Shown here: piece by piece, positions 57,262 through 64,000 of the stretch | Layout: each line of letters starts with the position of its first letter | Numbering within the stretch: position 1 is the first letter of the stretch | Origin: Epinephelus fuscoguttatus | Taxonomy: Eukaryota > Chordata > Actinopteri > Perciformes > Serranidae | Assembly: GCF_011397635.1 (NCBI RefSeq) | Contig: NC_064753.1 | Span: 24,824,322-24,888,321, forward strand | Reading direction: 5' to 3' | DNA length: 64,000 bases | Position numbers and translations under genes: made by a program | The notes under the pieces: model-generated | What the model was told of the DNA's origin: nothing | Databases searched by the model: none | Seen by the model: the letters and a program-made list of their open reading frames with translations, nothing else

Positions 57262-58533
57262 AGGGAGAAGGCTCGTCCTCTCGCTGCCCCGGGGGCTCAG
57301 AGCCCATTTCCTGTTGTGCAGTGTGATAAGTTTCCCTGTCAGATCCTCCCAGCACCACTATATTTCTGATAAGCTCCACTGCTAGTTTTCCCGACCTCTG
57401 GCACTGAGATCAATTTGAGATTGATTCAGAATGCCCTGCTGGGCCGAGCTGGAAGATCAATTTGAGATGGATTGTTCACGCCAGGGGGCCAATGACACGC
57501 AGTGCAGTGCTCACTTGCTTTCTCTCCTTTGCTTTCTTCACCCCTCACTCTCCCCAACTGTTATTTCTTTCTCTCTCTGCATTTTTCTCTCCTATCTACT
57601 CCTCTCTCTTTCGGTTGTTTCACACTGTACTGTTGTTGCTCTGTATTACACCCTTTGTGTCTTTTGCATCAATCCTTACTCATGCCTCCTTTTCTCCCTC
57701 TCCCACCTGCTTCCCCCTCTTTTCTCTTCCCAGCCTCGAGTAGGCAGTAGGGATAGAGATGACTTCATTAGCAGAGGGACCAACCCCTGTAGACTGATAA
57801 GCCTGCAGGACAGGAGCGATAACTCATCTGGCTTGGTAATGCACACAGCCACAGAATATAGATACCAACACACACACACCAAAATGGCTGGAAAAATATT
57901 TTCATTTTCTCAGTTATGCGATCATGGTCATTCTTGCTACTGTGCACTAAGCCGGTGCCACCACTGCTGACTCATGACCTTGTGCCACAGAGCATCATGT
58001 CTACAGCCTCCATATCACTCTCTCTATATCCACCTGTCTCATATCCTCAGTCGCTCTCCGCTGTCTCAAAAGCTGTGGCGGCGGCCCTGAAACCGGCAGA
58101 CGCACCCTCCTCCCTACTCTGCACGGAGTGACCTTTTCCCCAGCAGTACATCCACCTCTGACTGCACTGACCTTTACCTACAGTACAGTCCCCCATCATC
58201 TCTCCCAGGAATGGACTGCAGACAGCACATCGTCTGTGCATCCACGCAGAGAGAAAGCCGACAAGGAGCAGAAGGAAAAGCTGGACAGAAAAATGAAAAT
58301 AGCAGCGACGCTGTAAAATTGATGCTGAAGTGGAAGGGGAGGGTACAGAGGGCTTTGATGCATAGTTAGTGGGCTGCTTTTTCGTCACAGCACCAGCAAA
58401 AGCTTGCTTTAGCTACATTTTGTTGCCAATGGCGGTCACTCACTTGCTCACTCAGGGATGGTGTGTGAGGATGCTGGGTTCGGCCTGCTTCAAATGAAGT
58501 AGTTCATACCAGGTGTCGTCCCAACATGTTTAA

Positions 58534-58885
58534 AGGTGTAGTATCTTAAGTTCTATATGGTAATTGATTTCCTGGGTCTGGTATGATCAGTTAGGGGCCC
58601 AGGTCAAGACTTTATTATGGCCCAGGTCAAGGATTGATAAGCTAGGTTGAAAGGTTGGATTCCATCTAGATTGTCTCTCTGTCACCTGTCTCATTTTGTC
58701 CCAAAGTTCACAAAAACAACCAACCTATATAGGCAGGGTAGTTGGAGCTGTTATTCAGAGCAGTTCATATTGGCTTCGAACCCTCTCTCAGGCAATCCTA
58801 AGTGCTTGATTTGATGCTGTACTTCTTGTAATAAACCTTTCTATATACAAGCAAGACAGTGTCAGCGGAGTCTCCTTCATCACCT
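58534..58885 (+). mobile_element. possible solo LTR fossil
   Basis: The segment has the layout of a retroelement LTR: an upstream part with a short repeated GGCCCAGGTCAAG motif, a TATATAGGCAGGG promoter-like sequence near 58728, then AATAAA near 58831 and a short T/C-rich end. No internal region or second LTR was seen nearby. The family and exact ends are uncertain, so this is a tentative call of an old remnant. Confidence 0.35.
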
Positions 58886-59039
58886 TCACATCATCCCTAT
58901 TTAATAAACAACAAAGGCAAGTGTTTATAGCTGTTCAAAATGACCCCACAAGACACTGGTATGGTCACACACTAACAAGACAGTCTCTCCTTAAAGGCAA
59001 TCAATTGCACAACTGAAGTTGTTGTAACAATAAAAAGAG

Positions 59040-59590
59040 AGCTCAAAGTAGACATGAATCGGATTAAGTGGCATCTAGGAGAAGGATTGCAACCAGCTGA
59101 AACTTCATCCATGTGCCAAGCATGAACTCCCAGTTAGAACTGCTTCAGTGCTCATTGTTCAGGGTTTTCTTTCACCAGGAGCTGAATTATCCAGAGGTCT
59201 CTTCCTCTCCAAGACAAATGGACACAGTGATCAAAACTGGTAAAAACACAGAATAAAGCAGTTTCATGATACTAATCAGTGCTTCCACCTGCTAATGTGT
59301 GCTCACCTTTTTTCTGATCCAGATGTTCAGGAGGTTTTTACGAGGAGCAATCAAGATTTTTTCAATGCTGCTCATGGCAGAGGCATGAAGTACAGTGGCT
59401 GAGGTGAAAACTGAATGGCCCTTTCTCAAACCATTGTTTGGTTTATCCATTCTGAGCTACCACAGAAACACGGTGGTGCAACATGGTGGACTCAACATGT
59501 GGACAAAGACCCGCTCCCTCGTAGATATAAACAGCTCATTGAAAGTAACAAAAACACAATGACTCTTATTTTTTGAAAACATACTAAAGT
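59040..59590 (+). mobile_element. TTAA-type DNA transposon, copy 6, diverged
   Basis: Shares GGCATCTAGGAGAAGGATTG, ATTGCAACCAGCTGAAAC, GCTCATTGTTCAGG, AACTGGTAAAAACACAGAAT and GGTGGTGCAACATGGTGGAC with copies 1 and 2. Both termini are worn away. Confidence 0.7.
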
Positions 59591-60851
59591 GGACTTGATA
59601 ATTGGATTGTCAGTTTCAGAAGGTTACCATGAATTGTCATGGTCCAACTAAATTCTAATATTAGAAATGTGTGTATGGGCTAAATTTAAAGATTTAGAAT
59701 AGAATAATGTTTATTCGGACATATGTGTATATTATGTGATACAACGCTCAAAAATCCTGCTGTATTGCACTGGGAGTGAGCCAGGGTCTTAAATATGCAC
59801 CAGGCAACAGATTTAATGTTCATTCTACAGTCAGACACTGACCTACAGTAACTGGCTGCATAGTGTCTGACATGGCCAGAACACCAGAAAACAGTGACAC
59901 ACAGGTCAAGAACTCTCTCCACACTTCATTTAACCTCATTTCACTGAGGTGCAGGTGCTATTTGTGAGGAGAAACTAAATGGTGAGAAATTCCTCACTGT
60001 GAACTGGAGTGCTTTTCAGTATACAACAAATGAACATCAAAAACCAAGGTCATGCTGCAGTAGGTGATTTTTTAGCGCCCTCATTTTCCTTCGGTAGTTG
60101 ATTTTCTGAGTATATATCAAAAACTATCAAATTCATGCTGCACTGACTGGGCAAGTCACGAAACACCGGACAGATATTTGCGCTTAGGAAATGAATGGTA
60201 GCTTGCAGGATGGTTATAGTACCCTTTACACTGCCCCATTCATGAGCTCACACTAGACTCCTGCAAGGATCAGGAGCAACCTATTCACAGTTAATCATCA
60301 TAACCTGACAACCACACTGGGAAAAGGGTACAGGGTGGGACTAGATCGAGCACTGTATTTTACATATTTTTATTCATGTGTTTTTTCAGGCAACACCATG
60401 CTATTTCCTCCCATTAATAATACATAAATATGAGTTGTTTTGTTAAATATGAGATGTTTATCACAGTCATTTTTCAAAAGAAATAATCAGGATGTTGTGT
60501 GTACAGATGTAGATGTGGGAAAATGTCATAACATCTGGTGGTCAGTCGAGTTGTGACAATGAGAGTGATGTCACAGAAATATGTCCAGCAGAAAGACATC
60601 ATCCATAAAAAAGGGGGAGCTTCGACATTGTTTTCTTAACTGCAGATTTCTCTATATTTGCCCTCTGCTTTTTCACTGCTTGTGGTGGTTTTCACAGATG
60701 TCAGCCAGCCAAGCCTCAGGCGAGATACACATATACAATCTGACAAAATAAGTGACAAGTCTTGCACAGGAACAAATGAGATGGAGGAAGACGTGACTAA
60801 AAATACACTCTGTTAAAAAAAAAAGCTGCTTCCTGTAGCTTTACAGATCTG

Positions 60852-61200
60852 TTCCCAATCAGGGCTGGGTGATGTGGAGAAAATCAAAAATCACAATATT
60901 TTTCATCAAACACCTCAACATTGATATTGTGAGGGTATCATAGGCTTTCAAAAAATAACGACACTTAATCATCAGTAATGTGGATATAATGACTAAGTGG
61001 GTAAAGGTCATAATAGAACAGCTAGAACAGTCAGGGAAATTCAGAAATTTATATCACTGTAACTTTGTAATGCAAAAGCAGGAAAAGACAACATACATGA
61101 TATAACTATATACTATAAAATTATTATTATTATTATCTACTCTCATATCACAACATCAACATAATAGTAATACTGTATATTACCCAGCCCTATTCCCAAT
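60852..61200. mobile_element. hAT-like MITE with perfect 8-bp target duplication
   Basis: Element 60860-61192 (333 bp) with inverted ends CAGGGCTGGGT and ACCCAGCCCTA. It is flanked on both sides by TTCCCAAT (60852-60859 and 61193-61200). An 8-bp duplication and a CAGGG-like terminus fit the hAT superfamily. The inside is AT-rich and non-coding. Confidence 0.9.
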
Positions 61201-61224
61201 GCCATACCTGCCTCTAGAAAACCC

Positions 61225-61560
61225 TAAAATGTCCATTGTGTAGGATTTAGGGTTATCTTCTAGGAGAAATTGTATATAATAATCATAATTTTGTTTTCAT
61301 TATTTTATAATCACCTAAAAATAAGAATCTTTGTGTTTTTTGTCACCTTATAACGAGCTCTTTATATCTAAATATGGAGTGGATCCTCTTTCACAGAGTC
61401 CGCCATGTTGTTCTTTAATAAATCAAATGCTGGCTCTAGATTTGGCCATAGTTCTCCCATGCAGGAGTCAGCGACCTAAGGCACTAGCCGTAAGTCTGCA
61501 AGAGAGTTTCTTTGCAAATATGGAAGTGTTAAACACCATTTTGAAACCAAACGTGAGAAA
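61225..61560 (-). mobile_element. TTAA-type DNA transposon, copy 7, one end only
   Basis: AAAATGTCCATTGTGTAGGA then TTTAGGG, followed by TATAATCACCTAAAAATAAG and a GCCATGTTG-containing stretch. This matches the inverted right end of copies 1, 4 and 5. The other end is missing. Confidence 0.65.
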
Positions 61561-63058
61561 ATTTTAAATACTCATCAAACATGCTGGGTACCTGGGTATG
61601 GAAAGCAAGCACACATCCTCAAAATGTGAGCCGATACTAAAAATAATACTACTGAAGCAAGCTATCTCACTGCTCACTGCATTGCAAAATGTGTAAAGTC
61701 ATACACTTATGGCGAACATATTCAGGAGACTATCCTCTGTAGCTCAGAGGTTTGGTTTAATGGGTTACCAAACAGAGACAATATTAAGTTAGAGAGCAAC
61801 ACACAGCTGGTTTGAAAGAAGCCACTGTATTTAGCATCACACATGAAGAGAGCATAGATGTGAATAACATATCATGTTTGGCTGTGCGTAAGTCAACAAA
61901 AGGTGAAATGGATTGACACTGTATTGATAAGGCACACTGATTAACAAGAAAATTTAAAAATGGCACTTCATATCAAAATGGTTTCTGACCCCTGTCTTTC
62001 AAGCTTGGATGGACAAACCAAACACTGGTGTCACTAAATCCTAGAGACATTCAAAGGATAATTCAGGTCTATTGAAACCTTTGTCTTTATTTCCATAGTT
62101 TTTGTCATCAGTTATGATGACATCACATTTACCAAACTAATAGCTGAGATGGTGACATCAGTATAAGTCTGACAGGGCTGGAAACAAGTGGTCAAGCGAC
62201 TGCTTAGCTAGATGTAAACCAGGCACAACTAAGGCAAGAGTCAAGTCAAATAAGTTTGACGTATGTGTTTTTTGTTCTGTAATGATCATATGACTGTTCA
62301 TTCCTCTTGCACCATAGCAACTATAGCAATTAAAGTGGCGTGCACAGTGTAAGCGTAACCAATGAAATTGATGGCCAAAACCAAAACAGTAAGACCCAAA
62401 TTGTAATAAACCAGAATTATATTTTCTGCTGCACTGGCCCACTCATGTAACCCATTTCCTGTCACCCTTGTACACATTTTTGTAAAATCTGATTCAGAGC
62501 CTTCAAGTTGCGACACGCTGTGTATCACACAAAACAGAGAGGACATCATCACCCACTGCTCCTGCCAAATACAGACTTTATACCACCTCTCCTGCCCCTG
62601 TTCTCTTTTAGCCTATATGACAGATGGGCCCGCTGCATCGCTTCCTAACTTAAACTCCGCTATGACCAGCCTTTTTGATAATTAGAACAGATGAGAGAAT
62701 ATTAAAAGAGTGAAGAGCGTGGCAAAAGCAGACAAAAATACCAGAGACCAGATGCTCAGTACACCCTGCCACTTGGTGTTCAGGCCAGTCCGCTCTTCGG
62801 ATGCAAAATGGAGCAGATAATGAAATGAGCGCTGTAATGACCTGAACACAGGCTGGACATTTCTACAAAGGGAGGTACAACCACAGAGCCACAAACTGAA
62901 GATCAGTGCAGGAGGGCTGCAGAGAAACATCAGAGTCTTTGCAGTTTTATTGCTCTATCTCTTCTATAACAATAACAGGGTGGAGAGACAAAAAACTGCT
63001 TAACTACAGCAGCCTTTTTTCCTGGTTAACCCATACAGCTCTTTAAGTTGTTAGATTA

Positions 63059-63062
<4 letters not shown>

Positions 63063-63096
<34 letters not shown>
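63063..63096. repeat. (CA)n microsatellite
   Basis: About 34 bp of CA. Confidence 0.97.
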
Positions 63097-63098
<2 letters not shown>

Positions 63099-64000
63099 CT
63101 GGGCCCTTCCTCTGGCACCTGAGCCTTCTTATACAGGCCACACAGTACAGTGAGCTTTTATAGTAGTGCACTGGAGCACACAGAGGTCATGGCTGCAGCG
63201 GCGGCAGCGGCATCTGGGTTGTGAAATGCCTGCCACTCTCTCAACCCCATGTCTCCCTCCACAGCTGGGGCTCAGCCAGCTAGAGGGGACCTGCAACAGT
63301 CAGAAAAGCATGGACGATAAATGATGACAAAACCCTTGTGTTGTCGGGGTCGCTCTGGAGCAAATGGCCTGGGGGGAGACGTGTGAGAGTGGAAGTGGGA
63401 GGAGAGGAAGAGGAGAAAAAAGCAGCTACTATCATGAGACAAGAAATGACTTGGGCTACATTAAGGCATAAAATGAAACAGAAACTTTTATTGGGTTTAA
63501 TTGTAGAGAGAAGGTAGAAAATGTTATTGTTGAGCTAAATAATCCAACTTTCTAGCAATAATAAAATGCTGGCAACGCGCACAGTGTTTCATGAGGAGAT
63601 TACACTGCTTTAGCGTCTTAGACATGAGTTGGAAAGTTTGTTTGCAAAGTAATCTAGGCCACAGGCAGCAGTGTTTGTTGGCCAGCTCTGTGAGAACAGT
63701 GGGAGGAGGGAGAAGACGGGGCACGCTGCTGCCAGCAGCACGGAGCAGGATTATTGGAGTCTGGACAGAGAAATTTTTGGTGGCTGTCTCGTGGTGATTT
63801 ACATTTGTGGCTATAGCTGTATTGTAGTTTCTGTTTCTGGGAAATGATCGTGTAGATTGGCTTGTCTTATGATTTATTTCTCTCTTCCCTAGGACTCAAA
63901 TTTATATAGAGTTGTGCAGGGAAAGGGATAAACACATTTAGATGCTGCCGTCCAATGAACATGAAAGCAAAACCATTTTAATCACTTTTTATGTTTGTAG

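Larger units (their letters stand above)
35390..64000 (-). other. presumed 5' intron of the RALY-like gene, no coding exon found
   Basis: The exon at 35339-35389 starts with one base finishing a codon, so an upstream exon must exist to the right. I found no RRM signature (VFIGNL or KGYAFVQY forms) on the minus strand up to 64000, though the search was by eye. The stretch holds the repeats listed separately. Apparently repeat-poor blocks are 40100-41570, 44280-47300, 49740-53600, 55700-58500 and 61570-64000; nothing coding was recognised in them. Alternative: part of it is intergenic and a closer promoter exists. Confidence 0.5.

Noticed and set aside
57431-57970. Longest open frame in the window (179 codons, plus strand).
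   Set aside because: It runs through CT-rich low-complexity DNA, shows no family signature, and overlapping frames of similar length exist there. Judged chance.
62298-62552. Minus-strand 84-codon frame with a hydrophobic stretch (ENIILVYYNLGLTVLVLAIN) that looks like a membrane segment.
   Set aside because: No recognised family, no splice context, and AT-rich DNA easily yields hydrophobic frames. A protein search would be needed to revive it.
63180-63260. ATG followed by an alanine run (GCAGCGGCGGCAGCGGCA) as a possible first coding exon.
   Set aside because: The frame stops after about a dozen codons, has no donor in frame, and is on the strand opposite to the neighbouring gene.

Overview
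The window is eukaryotic, AT-rich vertebrate DNA, most likely from a teleost fish (probably a percomorph). Signs are short GT-AG introns in compact genes, long (CA)n runs, fish-type LINE 3' ends, tRNA-derived SINEs and many small DNA transposons. It also has an intact 5-hydroxyisourate hydrolase gene, which apes have lost. I saw no rRNA, tRNA gene, CRISPR array or prokaryotic feature.

Six protein genes are recognised, all on the minus strand and read head-to-tail from right to left: exon 1 of tcf25 (681-902), cyba (4066-6455), mvd (7802-13490), pdcd5 (15319-18492), a urah gene (20076-21652), and the 3' exons of an hnRNP C/RALY-family gene closest to RALYL (25256-35389). For cyba, mvd, pdcd5 and urah every exon was joined by hand at GT/AG sites with codon phase kept, giving full-length products of 187, 397, 127 and 139 residues. 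The cyba-mvd neighbourhood, with tcf25 close by, matches the human 16q24 order as I recall it.

From 35390 to 64000 no coding exon was found. The simplest reading is one long 5' intron of the RALY-like gene, whose RRM exons would lie beyond the right edge. This part is rich in microsatellites and nested transposons. They include a TTAA-flanked DNA transposon family with seven copies across the window (five of them in this part), a three-level nest at 47380-49020, a hAT-like MITE with a perfect 8-bp target duplication at 60852-61200, and an internally deleted hAT that keeps the transposase start codon region at 33493-33816.

The genes do not form a pathway; each is a separate housekeeping or cell-specific gene. 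The points most worth a second look are a long inverted repeat in the likely mvd 3' UTR, three 21-bp repeats with three CCAAT boxes upstream of mvd, a microsatellite serving as the polypyrimidine tract of the last RALY-like exon, and a possible two-start peroxisome/cytosol switch in urah. I found no convincing novel multi-gene system.
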